NCBI GenBank assembly: GCA_025677825.1
Contig: JAIXMO010000027.1
Coordinates: 62,001-126,000 of the forward strand
DNA: 64,000 nucleotides
Reading direction: 5' to 3'
Source of the DNA: Helicostylum pulchrum
Taxonomy: Eukaryota; Mucoromycota; Mucoromycetes; Mucorales; Mucoraceae
In this document: positions 21,182 through 33,487 of the stretch, one piece after another
Numbering within the stretch: position 1 is the stretch's first letter
Layout: each line of letters opens with the position of its first letter
The notes under the pieces: generated by a model
Databases searched by the model: none
What the model was told of the DNA's origin: nothing
The model's input: only the letters and a program-made list of their open reading frames with translations
Program-made: the position numbers and the translations under genes

Positions 21182-22612
21182 TTTTAAAAGTGAAAGTGAG
21201 TGTGTGGGTAAGTATAAGTGCGGCTGTATATATGTCTTATATTTGAATATATATGTGTATGTATGTATGTATGTGTATATATACGTATATGCCTAATAGT
21301 ATATATTTAAAAAGAAAAAAGAAAAAGAAAAAGAAGGAAAAAAAAAAAGAGAAAAAATAGGTTTCAAATTAAGTTTGCATCAGCATGTCCTTTTTGAGAT
21401 TATATAACGAAATTAAGATACAGCCGTCCGCGGAACTAGTATTATAAAAAGACCCTTATGAGGGGACCCAGGTTTTAAAAATAGGTAGTACTTACTTTTG
21501 TCTGTACCGTTATTACTATTATTACTACTATTATCATTTCCGTTTATTTTTATTATTTTTAATCCTTTCGCTTTATTTACCACTTCTCAAATTTCTTTTT
21601 GTGCTAATAAAACGGCTTAAAAGTCGGGTGTTGATTTTTACCCGCTCTTTCTATTTTGAAGCACAGATTCCTCGGATCCTATCCCCACCAAACCAATTCA
21701 AACATTAGACCCTGTAATTAAATAATCAGGTAATAAGCTCATACAATACATAATCAAGGGTAAAACATATGTGTATTTATAACAGAACCCTTAATTTACA
21801 CCTTTAGAAAAAAAAAAATCCACTTTTTATTTTTTTTCGCCTCTCTTTACTATTTCCAACCCAGTAACTCGATTGGAACATTCTCTACTTGAGGTAAAAT
21901 CTTGTCTCTAGTTTAGATCTTAACTTCCCAATTAAAATTAACTGGAATATCTCCTCTTTGGTGACTTTTTAACAATTACAGATACACTCATATTTTGATC
22001 TTATCGAGGGATCGTTAGATTTCGTTTGTCATTTTTACCTGATACTCGTTTTCTGTGCTTCAATAATTTTCTTCACCAAATCGGGATGTTAATCTCAAAC
22101 CAATATACCTCTAACAAAGGGTGGAAAGAACAAGATAATCGATAAGCATAGGTTTGTCACGAAGGAGTAGCTTACGTTGGCCGATCATAAGTCATCGAGA
22201 TTGGAGTCGAGCAAAACCATTCTCTTCCAAAACAGTATACTGTTTTAGGAAAGACGCGAATGTGGCGTAACGATACTGGAGGGAGAATACACGTACCAGT
22301 CAGATTAAGAAATAAATAATGGTTTACTTGGTAGTTTTTTAGATACATTATCAGCGCTAGTTAACAACTTGTTAAGGGAATGATAACCAATATAAATGTT
22401 TCCTGAGCAAGTGGAGAGAAAGGTCACTTTTTCGGATCGTAAACGAACTTGAATTTCTTTCCGAAAAAACAGGTACATATCAATAGGGGCCTAATTAAAA
22501 ACTTCTAAAGCAGTATTTTGTCACAAACGGGTACCTGTCTAATACCATCTTTTTCTAGGCTACTGGTTTTGATTTAAACTTAATACGCATTTTACGCTTT
22601 TATTAGCAATAT
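21182..22612. other. Promoter of the C2H2 gene and intergenic DNA
   Basis: Next to the C2H2 start are a TATG/TGTA microsatellite (about 21240-21290) and an A/G-rich stretch (21310-21358). Further right I see no gene on either strand. Confidence 0.5.
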
Positions 22613-23955
22613 TTATTCATTTAATTGATTTGGTACTAAAAAGCTCTCCCAATCATTGGCGGTCAGGACACCTTCCCCATTATCCAAGTTTTCGATTTCA
22701 TGGTTAATAGCTTCAGTAATTCGGCGTTCTTGTTCCTCTTAAAGGTCCAATCTATCGCTGCTGTTGGATTGATGGGAACGTTGAGAACCAGATGAATCTT
22801 CTCGGAAGAAGATGCTGCTATTAAAAGGGGCCAGATATTCCGATCTATTATTGAACACTTGTCAGTCTATTATCGTTGCAGTTTTATACAATATATCTTT
22901 TAATGCTGTAGTTTTTATCAAATAAGAAGGCCGAATCCAACAAATCTGCATACACGTGTATTTGATACCAACTTTCTTTATGTTCGTGATTTAACAATAC
23001 TTCACTTCGCCGCAATGCAATGCTATTTAAAAAGATATTTTGCGAAGGTGAAAGATTAGAATAAAACTTGGTATGATAGTATATTTAATTCAACTTACAG
23101 TTTGGCCAGAGCTATAGAGAAAAAGGTAAAACTAACTGATGCGGGGATAAGGAGTATACTCTTGACAAGGGACTCGTTGTTTTCTAATGCTTTACAATTG
23201 GAGGGTTAAATAAGGAGCTGTCTCTCTTTTTCATTCGCAGTTAATGACAATGTGAATTCATATCTTTTCATTAGCTGCAGTATTTCAGATTGGAACCTTT
23301 CAGGAATCAATCCAGGACTGGCAAGATTTAATATATTTTTCGAACCACTGTTTTAAACAAAAATAAACCAATAAGAAATTTTATGATAACGTTATTTATA
23401 TATCAAATTACTCACAAAGTATCAACCAAGACATGCTCCTTTTGATTTAATGTGAAGCCCTTAATATCATTGACTTGTAAGCAATTCGTTTGTTTTCTTA
23501 GGTGTATATTTGCCTCGTGAGGTACTCTTTTCTTATTTGTACGTTGTGGTTGTATTGATTGTTGGGAAGCTGAAGGCCCAGCATTATTTATAATAGTGGT
23601 AGAGCCAGCGAGAGCGGTCTTGTCTTGGTATACACTATTTTGGACATGTGCATTGTATAATTGTTTGAGTTCCTATTTAGGTTACAGTAATTCTTGGTAC
23701 ACGGTCAATTTACATGGTCGATTAAAAAAATCTAACGTATTACTTACCTTAATAGATAGCCGTTACTCTAAGAAGAAAGTAATAAAATACGTTACACTTT
23801 TTTTCGGATCGACCATGTAGTTATCAAGAATTCCCTATTTTATTTAAGCAAGAGAACAGGGTTACCTGGTATGTAACAGTGTACCTTTACGACCATGATC
23901 GTATCGCTCTCCTCTACCTGCTTGCTCTGCAGATGCTTAATGGCTACTAAACCAG
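22613..23955 (-). pseudogene. Decayed multi-exon gene of unknown function
   Basis: Going leftwards on the minus strand, coding-like blocks follow one another: LVAIKHLQSKQVEESDTIMV; ELKQLYNAHVQNSVYQDKTA; a basic stretch to EHVLVDTL; then, after a GTGAGT intron, LNLASPGLIPERFQSEILQL and LTANEKERQLLI; an in-frame TAA; ALENNESLVKSILLIPASVS; an intron (GTAAGT); IALRRSEVLLNHEHKESWYQ with VYADLLDSAFLFDKNY; and finally ITEAINHEIENL to a stop at 22613, with a second in-frame TAA (near 22740) before it. Codon use and block order are clearly those of a real protein. Two nonsense codons suggest decay. I associate this pattern with a repeated Mucorales family of unknown role, from memory only. Exon limits are approximate. 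Confidence 0.5.
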
Positions 23956-25180
23956 ATAAATTGTCTATATGTTAAGGTACTGTCCCAGTTTTTGAGAAAG
24001 GAAGATGAAGCGTGATAGACTTATCAAGAAAACTTATGAAGTAGAATTCATGATGCCTGCGACGACGATGTCCTTTATCAGCGACCTTTATGCCTTTTTT
24101 AACCCTTCTAAACACCAAATCATTAATTATGAAAAAAAAAAGTGTGTGCCGATTAGATGTGATGTTATTCGGAATGGAAAACAACAAACCAATTATAGCA
24201 GGAACCCTGTTTTTTTTTGTTTCTTTGACTTATTTGATGAATGTTGTATGACACTAGTTTAGTCTTGTACCAATCGTAGTCGCAAGTTTTATTAAATTAT
24301 CCCGTTTTATTTGTCTGCTGCAAGATGAATCATTCTTGTGTAATAAACCAAATTTCTTTTTTTTTTGTGAACACAAGCGTTACGTAATACTTTTACTATT
24401 AGAAGAGCTTCGTTTTTTAGAAAGCCGGAGATCTTTTTTTAACATTTCCCATCACTTTTTCTCACGAACTGTTAGTACGCCGAATTATAAGCGCTACACG
24501 TTTCAATCTCCTTTTGAGTGCAACTTAATTTTTGTAAGAGATAGCGGAAAGAGAGATGAACATAATTAGACTGAGTTTTATTTATTGTTTCCTCCTTCAA
24601 CATAATGCGTAGTAACCACAGGTTACAATTTTGTAATACCAAATGTACAAAATGTGACTCCAGCATACCAAAAAAAAAAAACTATCAAGTCTTAAATACC
24701 AAAGAGTTATCTGCTGCGAAACTAACCCTAATCAGTTTTTCTCGGCGCTGAATAGTTTACTTATGGGGGTAATTATATATCGGTAATTCGAAATGATCAC
24801 TTGGTTTTTTTCTTCTATTCTATTCTTATACCACCTTCTCTTTTCTAATTTTATACATTCTTCCTGTTCTGTATATGTTAGTCATACTTCAATGACAGTT
24901 AAAAATATGCAGCTAAATATAATTTATCAATATATCAAACAGTTACACGATCGTATTTTCAACAACAACGAAAAGTGTAGCGAGCGTGTAATTAATGTAT
25001 ACGGAGTAATGATATAAGGCCAATGTTGTAACCGTCATATAAGATGAGAAAATAGAGAGACATGGAAGGGTTTTTAATGCATACAAGTGACCGCTTCTCA
25101 TTTTTGCAAACAATTATCCAAGCACAGTTTTTCTCTGTTGTACAGGTTTTTTTCTTTTTTTTTTCTTGTAAAAAAAAAAA
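23956..25180. other. Intergenic region
   Basis: Open frames at 24005-24262 and 24336-24569 lack motifs and overlap minus-strand frames. One could be a relic of the decayed gene to the left. Bases before 25181 are T-rich and serve as promoter or leader of the FAN1 gene. Confidence 0.5.
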
Positions 25181-28100
25181 ATGCCGAACAATAAAAGAAA
25201 AGCCAAGTCTACAACTGATAACAGTAAAAACAAACAACGTTCTATTGTAAACTTTTTTAGCCACATAACGAAAGAGTGTACTACTGTCGAACAAAATGAG
25301 GATGAACATAGTAAAGCTGAACATAGTAAAGTCGAAACTAGTATAGTTGAAAGTAGTAAATTCGAACCTACGCTGGTAGAACCTAGTGTAGTAAATACAG
25401 CTGAAACTACTACCATTGAACCTCCATTTTTCACTAATTCAATGTACACTGATGAGTTTAACCTCATGCTTGAGACTGTATTATCGGGAGAACAGTTTTT
25501 ATTTGATCAAGAAGAGAATCGTACCTTTGAAAGCTTTAGATCTTTAACAGGTTTTTTTTTTTTTTTTTTTTTTTTTTCGACTGCGCGCGACCTGACATAA
25601 TTTTTATTTCTCTCTTCTATTAGACGAACCAAAACATCTTATTGTTCGTTTGTTAATGAGAAAAGTAGGTTGGATCAGAAGGGACAAGTTAAAGTATCAA
25701 ACTCATATTAGCGATTTGAATTCTGCTGCTACGGCTTTACAAGCTGCTGGCTTTGTATCAACGACCTTGAATGATATAAATGACGCTATAAAATTATTGT
25801 CAAGAGATGAATTAAAGGATATCGTAAAAGAAAGAAACCTGACTGTAACTGTTGAAAACCCTGTAAGATTATACACACATGCGTATTTTTTTGTATTTTA
25901 TTTCTGACACGCTTGGGTAAATTAGAAAAAAAGCGATTATGAAAGAGTGTTACTTGAATTCGGATCTGACACTACAGAGAATATTATGGTACATTATACT
26001 GATAGTGATAAAGATCATTCAAAAATGCAGAAATTATGGGACTCTATCGATAGACATTTAGGTAAATAATAATATCAATTTGGTAATACTGCATGGAGAT
26101 TTTATAACACCTTGGATTAGGTCTCTGTATTCGTGTAGACCCTGAATTTTACAAATTATTCCAAAGGTTGCAAATAGTATATTATCGAACCAACCAGGCT
26201 TTTGATACAAACCTAATGTCTACCTCTATCCTGGCCAAAATGAGCAAAAGAAAATACCCAGAGTACACTCCTTCTAGATCACACATGATTTGGAGCTCAC
26301 GGGATGATCTTTTAAGATACGAAGAAGCTTTATTAGTTGAAAGAGACTATGAAAAATCCCTGGAATCTCTTACCGTACTTAATAGCAGTAAAACAAAAAA
26401 GTTTGTTTCTGCAGAAAATGGTGATGCAAAAGTGAGAGAATTAATGATTAAGAGTTGGAATATTTGTGAAGATAGAATTGGGATGTGGGATGAATGTATT
26501 TGTCAGAAAGAGATGGAAGGAGAGTTTATTCGTCCTTATTATATGAGACGATTTGAAGCAGGTAAAAACTACAGGTGGTTTAATATCCTATCTTCTTATT
26601 GATTGTGTGTGTGTGTGTATAGGATGGATATATACCCGTTTATTAGATCATGGCACAACATTACTAGCAAAAATGCATGAATATGAATTAGAAGCGCTTA
26701 TACTTCAAAAACTAATCGACCAGAAGTTTTATAGACTCGGAAAGAGAGGAAAATGGTATCAACGTTTAGCTCTAGTTCAATCAAAGTATTTAAACAAGGA
26801 TCAAGTAAGGGCTCAAAAAAAGTTGGCTTTAAAGACCTGTGTTGACGCCATACATGATCCAAAAGTACACCAAAGTAAAGTATTATTCATTATATTATAT
26901 ATTACGATTACTAAATATAACATTTAGTTTATTTGCATGGGCTTTATAAGCGTATAAATAGTTTGGAAAGAGACTTGTGTATACCAAGAAGAGAACAACA
27001 TCAATTTGACTACATGGCTTTAAAAAAACCAAAGGAAAGAACAATCTACGGTATGTTTTTTTTATACATTTATAAAAAAAAGGTGATAAAAATAGTGCAC
27101 GGCGGGTAAGTAATAATAAATTACTGGTTTACAGGCGAAAGGATTTCACCCGAAGTAACAGGGAAAAAATCAATCTGGAGAGCTAATGACGGATCCGAAT
27201 GTTCTGTGGAATATGTTGCAATAGAGTATTATAGAAAGCGGGGATTTAAAGGGTAAAATAATAATTGATAGTCGAATTATTGACGAGACCAACTCTTTTT
27301 TTCTTTAAAAATAGACTTCATTGTGAAAACGGTATTGTTAGAATGATTGTATGTAAACAAGGAAACATTAGCAATTGCCTTTGTTAATAGTTGTTATATA
27401 GGCCATACTTTTATTCTGGGATGTTATTTTCGCGCCAATGCCAGGTGTCTTTGAGACACAATATCAAACCGAGCCTTTAGATTTACGCACAGACGCTTTC
27501 TATGAAGGTTTGTACACATGTATGCACATTTATTTTTAGAACCCTACTTACCTCCTTTTTTTTAAAATAAAATAGGGAGACTTGATATAATTAATGTACG
27601 ATTAAGTGAAATTTCAGAGGGTCAATATAAAAATATTATTCTTAAAGTAGACGAAAGAGAAAGACCTAGAAATACTGTGTGTACAGGCATTAACTGGAAC
27701 TATCAACAAAAGGATATATTAGAGATAGCAGAGGTACTATCTATTTTTAAAAAGAGAACTGTACAAAATCGGCATGATATCTTACTTTTTATTATATGCA
27801 GTGTATTGGTCCATCTTCTTTAACATCTTTATGTCAATTATTGTTTGAGGATTTTGGTCAGCGTCAAGGTGGAATGCCTGATCTTTGGTAAATACATAAT
27901 TAATTTAAATATTTTAGTTCATTTTTTATTTATTTAGTGTATTATTATTATTATAATAGCTGTTGGAACTATGAAGAAACGGAATGCTTATTTTCAGAAG
28001 GTAATAAATTATACAATAAAAACGACAATAATAATAAACTCATTGTTGCAATGATAGTAAAAGGGCCCGGAGATATCTTGTCAGAAACTCAAAAGCTTTG

Positions 28101-28188
28101 GATTGAAACCTTGACAGGATTCAATATTCAAGTTGAAGTGTGTTACGTAAAGGAATGGAAAGGAGACGATGTACTTTTAGAATCATAA
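25181..28188 (+). CDS. FAN1: FAN1 structure-specific nuclease (VRR-NUC domain)
   Basis: FAN1 cleaves branched DNA and takes part in interstrand-crosslink repair in the nucleus. Thirteen exons give 744 residues: 25181-25550, 25624-25862, 25926-26061, 26121-26561, 26623-26874, 26928-27050, 27135-27252, 27315-27348, 27402-27507, 27576-27733, 27802-27887, 27960-28000, 28058-28188. Family blocks: LIVRLLMRKVGWIRRDKL with a SAP-like ELKDIVKERNL; the helical RDYEKSLESL and ALKTCVDAIHDPKVHQ region; and the C-terminal VRR-NUC with GGMPDL (Asp about 686), then CLFSEVKGPGD (Glu 701, Lys 703) and LSETQKLWIETL. The PD-(D/E)xK residues are all present. The last intron splits the Val of EVK, and splicing it restores the motif. 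There is no UBZ finger, but QRSIVNFF (residues 19-26) is a consensus PCNA-binding box. Only 116 bp separate it from the rhomboid gene. Confidence 0.93.
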
Positions 28189-28304
28189 TGAAATACAACT
28201 ATTTTCAGTGTATTAGATATTCATTATTATATTTCTTTTATAGTCTCCTCATCTTTTTTTATTTTTCTTTTCTATACTTTTTCTCTTATTTATTTTTCAT
28301 CTAA

Positions 28305-30520
28305 ATGCCTATTAAAAGTGATCAAGTTAGCCCTATTATCGTCAGTAAATCTTTTCTTGCAGATTCGTCGATAATGAGCCCAATTTCCCCCTCGTCATCG
28401 TCACCTAAAATAGCAAAAAGACAAGTGCTTCAACAGCAATGTCCAGCCAGATTCTCTACAATAGAGAAATTATTTAATACTGACACGAGCCGAAGTTATC
28501 ATATTAATAAGATGAAGAATATGTTAAAAACTTTTGATGGAAATGATCGTCATACCCGTTTAATAGAAGGTAATAATGCCCAATTTCTTCTCGCGAGTTT
28601 TTTTTTTTTTCTAATTGTATATGTAGATAAAAATACTGAACCACCAGTACCGCAAAAAAGGAACGAATCTCTTAAATTCTTAAGAAGACATGTTTCTATC
28701 AATAGCGACGGTGGTATTTCTAAACGGATTACATCGTCAGAAACTCTTCAGCACATGCTACTATATGATTTAGATAAATGGCCAAATAATGTCTCTACGG
28801 CTTATGATAACGGCGAAGAAGATAACGTATCATACAGCGACAGCAGTAGAAATAGTATTGATCGCTTAGCCATTGAACAACCAATGCGTATTGTAACAAC
28901 ACCGTATAATCACCCAAAAAATAATACCAGTCAAGAACAAATGATCCCTTCAACAAATTGTGCCGACAACAAAGAATACAAGGAAGAACAAAGTGAAATG
29001 ATTCGACTAGAACATAGCCCTTATATAAGGAATAAAAAAATAAATGAGGATGATGAAACAGAACTGGGCCTTTCCTCTTCTTCTTCCTTACCTATACTCA
29101 TGAACGCCGAAGAGCCATATAGAAAGACTTGGGTGCCTTGTTTTACTGGCTTAACTACCGTAATTATACTTATCTACTTTATTATATCCATCGTATACAA
29201 TGCTGTGCTAACTGGTAAGAGTAATTTATCATTGATTAACATAAATCTCATTTACATATTCATTTTAGGACATGTAATACAAGTGTCTCCTTTCAATCAA
29301 ATGATCGGCCCGGCTCCAGAAGTAAGTGCATATATGTGATGGAAATGATGAGTACAAGCATTCACGGGTTTCTTTTTTTTAAAAAAACTTAGACACTGAT
29401 TTATTTGGGTGGAAGATATATACCGTGCATGAAGCGTTCCGGAGTATACCCTTCAACAGAAAATAAATTCCCTTGTCCGAATCCACTTGCCGGTAAGTAG
29501 TTCATCTTGCCTATGTGTATCAATATATGGTGATTAACAAAAAAAAACATACTTTGATAGCTGAAAACCCTATTAACAGCGCCAAAGAAGCCAATTTTTT
29601 CTCTATGGGGCCCGATAAGCAGCCCATTGAGAGTTGCCATCTTGATACACTGTGCGGTGGTAAACCATTCAAAAACGCCGATACGCCAGATCAAAAGTAT
29701 CGATTCGTTAGCACTATATTTATGCATTCGGGACTCATACAGTTGCTTCTAAATATTGTGGCGCATATCGCTCTCGGTTGTATGGTTGAAACAAGAATAA
29801 ATCCATTTAGGTATTGCGCTATTTGGTTCGGATCTGGTATATTTGGATATATCTTTGGTGCTATATTTGTACCAGAAGCAAATGGTAAGATATATAATAC
29901 TTGCATGTAAATTTCTACTCGCTAACTAAAATTTATTCTTTATTACAGTGAGCGTCGGATGTTCTGTTTCATTAATGGGCATCATGGCTTTTTTAGTGAT
30001 AGATTTAATTTTAAATTGGAACCATATTAATCGTCCGTATGCAACCATGTTCAAACTTATAGCATGTTTCGGTAAGTAACAGTCTCTCTTTTTTCTTTGT
30101 ACAAGGACACATGTATTAACTGTACTTTATTCAAAAAAAAAAAGTTTTCACTTTAATCATAGGGTACTTACCTGGGTAACTAAGAATTAAATAGCTAGAA
30201 AATATCTTTGTGTAAAAATTACTAATGTGAATATTACATGAAACAGATATGATACTTTTTCTCACATTGGTGGATTTCTCGCAGGCCTATTGATCACATT
30301 AGCTGTGATGCCTTTAGTAAAACCAGAAGATGTCTCATTAAAATACAGCTGCGATACAAGGATAGAAAGCTACATACAAATGATTCAATTCTGGATGATG
30401 CGAGTTATGGCGGTTACATTTATAATTATCTTGCTATGGATTTTACTTCATATTTTCTCGACCAATACCGACCAACTAGTACGCAAAAAAAAAAATGATC
30501 TTATATATTTAACAAACTAA
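28305..30520 (+). CDS. Rhomboid-family intramembrane serine protease
   Basis: Multi-pass membrane protease of the eukaryotic rhomboid class. Exons 28305-28569, 28627-29214, 29269-29321, 29393-29492, 29561-29884, 29949-30071, 30145-30175 and 30247-30520 give 585 residues. A long polar cytoplasmic N-terminus (about 270 residues) precedes helix 1 (TTVIILIYFIISIVYNAVL). Later come a Cys-rich loop, FMHSGLIQLLLNIV (helix 2), then VSVGCSVSLMG with nucleophile Ser 449, and YDTFSHIGGFLAGLL with His 501. The 31-nt exon supplies FTLIIGYLPG, which completes the helix before the His motif; without it the frame breaks. The residue after the catalytic Ser is normally Gly (GxSG); here it is Val, a notable change. 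The first intron is a multiple of three without stops, so it could be retained. Activity is likely but not certain. Confidence 0.87.
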
Positions 30521-30723
30521 CAACATTACTTAGAACTGTGCTTATTGTCAGTTCCTTTCTTGTGTTCCTATCAATGCAATGTGCACTCTTTATCCTTGAA
30601 GACATTTTTTTAAAAAAAAGGCGGAGAGTAAAATAATTTACCTCTCCGGGAATCATGGATTACAAAATCCATCAAACTGAATTTAACAAAGCATTAAACA
30701 ATCTTTCCCCTCTATTTACACCA
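30521..30723 (+). promoter_or_regulatory. Intergenic leader upstream of RPL35
   Basis: Short gap after the rhomboid stop. Pyrimidine-rich CAATCTTTCCCCTCTATTTA just before the proposed ATG fits a ribosomal-protein leader. Confidence 0.35.
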
Positions 30724-31562
30724 ATGGTAAGAGGATTCAACTATGATATTATCCATCCATCCATCTATTCGTTTTAAAACAGATTTAGAGAAAGAAAAAT
30801 AAAAATAAAAATAAACTTATTTCAGGCAACACCCCGACAAACACGAGAAAAAAAAAAAAGTCTAAAATTTATTATAAAAATTAATGGAAGAACCTGTATC
30901 ATGTAGCAATAATTGAGCGACATTCATTTCATTTTCATTCTCTTATATATTTATATTTTTTTTTCGTTTTACGCGTGTATTCAATTATGGAATAACCCCC
31001 TCACGCTTTATTATTCAATTCAGCTTCTATTCTTTATACATGTCGATTTCTTTCTTTTTTTTACAATGAATATTTGGATGGATACAATGAATGAGTAGAA
31101 TCTTGTTTATTAATGAATATATATGTATACTCTTAGGCTATCGTTAAGGCTTTCGAACTCCGTAACAAGAACAAGGCTGAGCTCGTCAAGATTCTTGACG
31201 AACAAAAGCAAGCCCTTGCTAACATCCGTATCCAAAAGGTCGCTGGTGGTAAGACCCAAGAAATGTAAGTTTTTATTTAGTAAGAAAAAAAGAGGGGAAT
31301 ATGATACTAATTTGTTGTGTGTGTATAAAGTGGTGAGGCTCGTAAGAACGTTGCCCGTGTCTTGACTGTCATCAACCAAACTCAACGTGAACAACTTCGT
31401 CTCTTCTACAAAAAGAAGGCTTTCACCCCTCTTGATCTCCGTGTTAAGAAGACCCGTGCTATGCGTAGAGCTTTGACTCCTTTCGAGAAGTCCAAGAAGA
31501 CTGTTCGTGAGCTCAAGAAGTTGGCTCATTTCCCTCTTCGCAAGTACGCTGTCAAGGCTTAA
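30724..31562 (+). CDS. RPL35: 60S ribosomal protein L35 (uL29)
   Basis: Large-subunit ribosomal protein near the peptide exit tunnel. Exon 2 (31137-31264) starts [20 protein letters not shown]. Exon 3 (31331-31562) runs [20 protein letters not shown] to [10 protein letters not shown]. The Met is not adjacent to exon 2. The best solution is an exon holding only the start codon (30724-30726, ATG followed by GTAAGAGG) and a 410-nt intron ending CTCTTAG. The total is then 120 residues, the normal size. Codon use (AAG, CGT, CTC, GCT) is much more biased than in neighbouring genes, as expected for a highly expressed gene. Confidence 0.92.
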
Positions 31563-31960
31563 ATATTATATTGTTTCTCTTGATCATACTACAACAATAA
31601 ATATGTTTTCCTTTTGTCATAATGCTTAAATTCGTGTTACATGCGTTTAAAAACGGATACAAACGTCCTGGATCAAACCTTTTTTTAATAGTCTAGATTG
31701 AGAGAGGGGAAATACGTTTTTCTTTGTACGAATACCCTCCAAAGATCTTTCACTAAGCAACACATCTTCATTTTTGACGATAATGCGAACAGACAAGTAA
31801 GGTATTAATTGATTCATCTTTATTATATGTACAATGATATTTTTTTTGTTTTTTATATTTGGCTTTTATTTTATAAAGAAAACAAAAAGGAGGATCCCCA
31901 TGAGTGTATAATAAATGAAAGATTCCCTTTCCAAATTCTCCAAACCGGAATACAACCACT
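31563..31960. other. Convergent intergenic region RPL35 / RPS5
   Basis: Holds the two 3' ends, with AATAAA at 31597 for RPL35. No gene seen. Confidence 0.6.
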
Positions 31961-32736
31961 TTAACGGTTAGCTATTAAGGGAGAAAAGAAGGATTAATAT
32001 CGCATTTAATAATTTAAATAAAAATATATACTTACACTTGGCAACACGTTCAAGTTCATCCTTCTTCTTGATGGCATAAGAGTTAGCAGAACCCTTAGCG
32101 GCGTTGATCAATTCATCAGCAAGACATTCAGCAACGGTCTTGACGTTACGGAAAGCAGACTCACGACAACCGGTGGTCAACAAGGAGATAGCTTGGTTGA
32201 CACGACGGAGAGGAGAAACATCGACAGCTTGACGACGGACGGTACCTTGAGAACCGATACGGGTAGAATCTTCACGGGGACCACAGTTGATGATGGCGTC
32301 AACAAGGATTTGAAGAGGGTTGCCGTCAGTCAACAAGTGAACAATTTCAAAAGCATGTTGAACAATACGGGCAGCCATCAACTTCTTACCGTTGTTACGA
32401 CCACTCATCATCAAGGCATTGGTTAAACGTTCAACAATAGGGCACTACAAAATTGAATGATATTGCGAAAAATATCGATGGAAGACGTAAACACACTTTT
32501 CGCGAGGGAGTTGAATTTTTTCAATAAAAAGGGGGTGGACTTACCTGAGCTTTACGGAAACGCTTAACAGCGAAACGACCAGCGGTATGAGGCAAGTAAA
32601 TTTGTTGACGGATTTGAATATAATCTTGGAGAGAAATATCCTTTACTTCAACATCATCGTAAGACCATTTGTTAAACAATCTACGGGTACCATCAGCAGA
32701 GGCACTAACGTCAGCGGGTAAACCTAAAGCGGGCAT
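31961..32736 (-). CDS. RPS5: 40S ribosomal protein S5 (uS7)
   Basis: Small-subunit head protein that binds 18S rRNA near the exit site. Exons 32736-32545, 32444-32036 and 31971-31961 give 203 residues. Conserved blocks: [80 protein letters not shown], and [20 protein letters not shown]. The final exon is just 11 nt and codes the last residues, completing the invariant end AKSNR. The codon use is strongly biased, as in RPL35. The start is the first Met and leads into the usual poorly conserved N-terminus. Confidence 0.95.
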
Positions 32737-33290
32737 GATAGTCTGAAAAATCCCATAATTAATTGGATAGTATATGAAAAAATAGGTTGTATGAATAGGT
32801 TAGATTCTGGTGTCGATGGATGGATGGATGATGTCCTTTTGATGTATTTACCTTGTGTATTAAAAAGAGATGGTTCAATGAGATGTTTAGTGTGGGTTCA
32901 GTGTATACAGAAACTTTTGCCGGTACTTGAAAACATGTGGCTTGTAACCTGATTGGATTACTACCATGTACTTGTAAAAAAAATAAGTGTACACGTATTG
33001 TATTCTAGGTATATATACGTCTATTTTTATATATGTGTTTATTACACATCTTGCTCATATAAAAGTGAGCTGTTACATAGCAAAAGCAAACCGTTAGATA
33101 AGCCCTGAATAGCTGCATAAAAAAACGAAACTAAATATACTAGTGTCCGTCTTCTAAAAAAATAAAGACAAATGAGTTGTTCTATTTTAGTCAAATAGTT
33201 CTTTTTATTGTTTGTCCGTGCCTGAGCCCCTTTCACATTATCTTAACTTTTTAGCTGATTTAAGTTTTTTTTTTTTTTTTTTTTTTTTTT
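32737..33290. other. RPS5 promoter and intergenic DNA
   Basis: Contains a GGATGGATGGATG run (32816-32829) upstream of RPS5 and a T run of about 26 at 33265-33290. No gene seen. Confidence 0.5.
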
Positions 33291-33487
33291 GCTTTTCGAG
33301 TGCTGGTTGATGATAACGTAACTCCATTTATCTATCAACAACAAGAGGTTCAATTTTGGCATACTTTGGGACCAATTGTGCCCACAAATCATGTGGAAAA
33401 AGAAGTCAATTTATGACATCTTTTTAGGCTCACTGAGATCTATTATACAAGATAGACCTTTTGGCATGACTTCCAGGTGCTCATTCA
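33291..33487 (+). pseudogene. Coding-like relic with several stops
   Basis: One frame reads RVLVDDNVTPFIYQQQEVQF, WHTLGPIVPTNHVEKEVNL, stop, HLFRLTEIYYTR, stop, TFWHDFQVLIQ, stop. The residue make-up is protein-like, but three different stops break it. The family is not recognised. Perhaps a transposon or gene fragment. Confidence 0.35.

Noticed and set aside
24005..24262. 85-residue open frame
   Set aside because: Overlaps a minus-strand frame, no motif, poly-Lys and poly-Phe from A/T runs.
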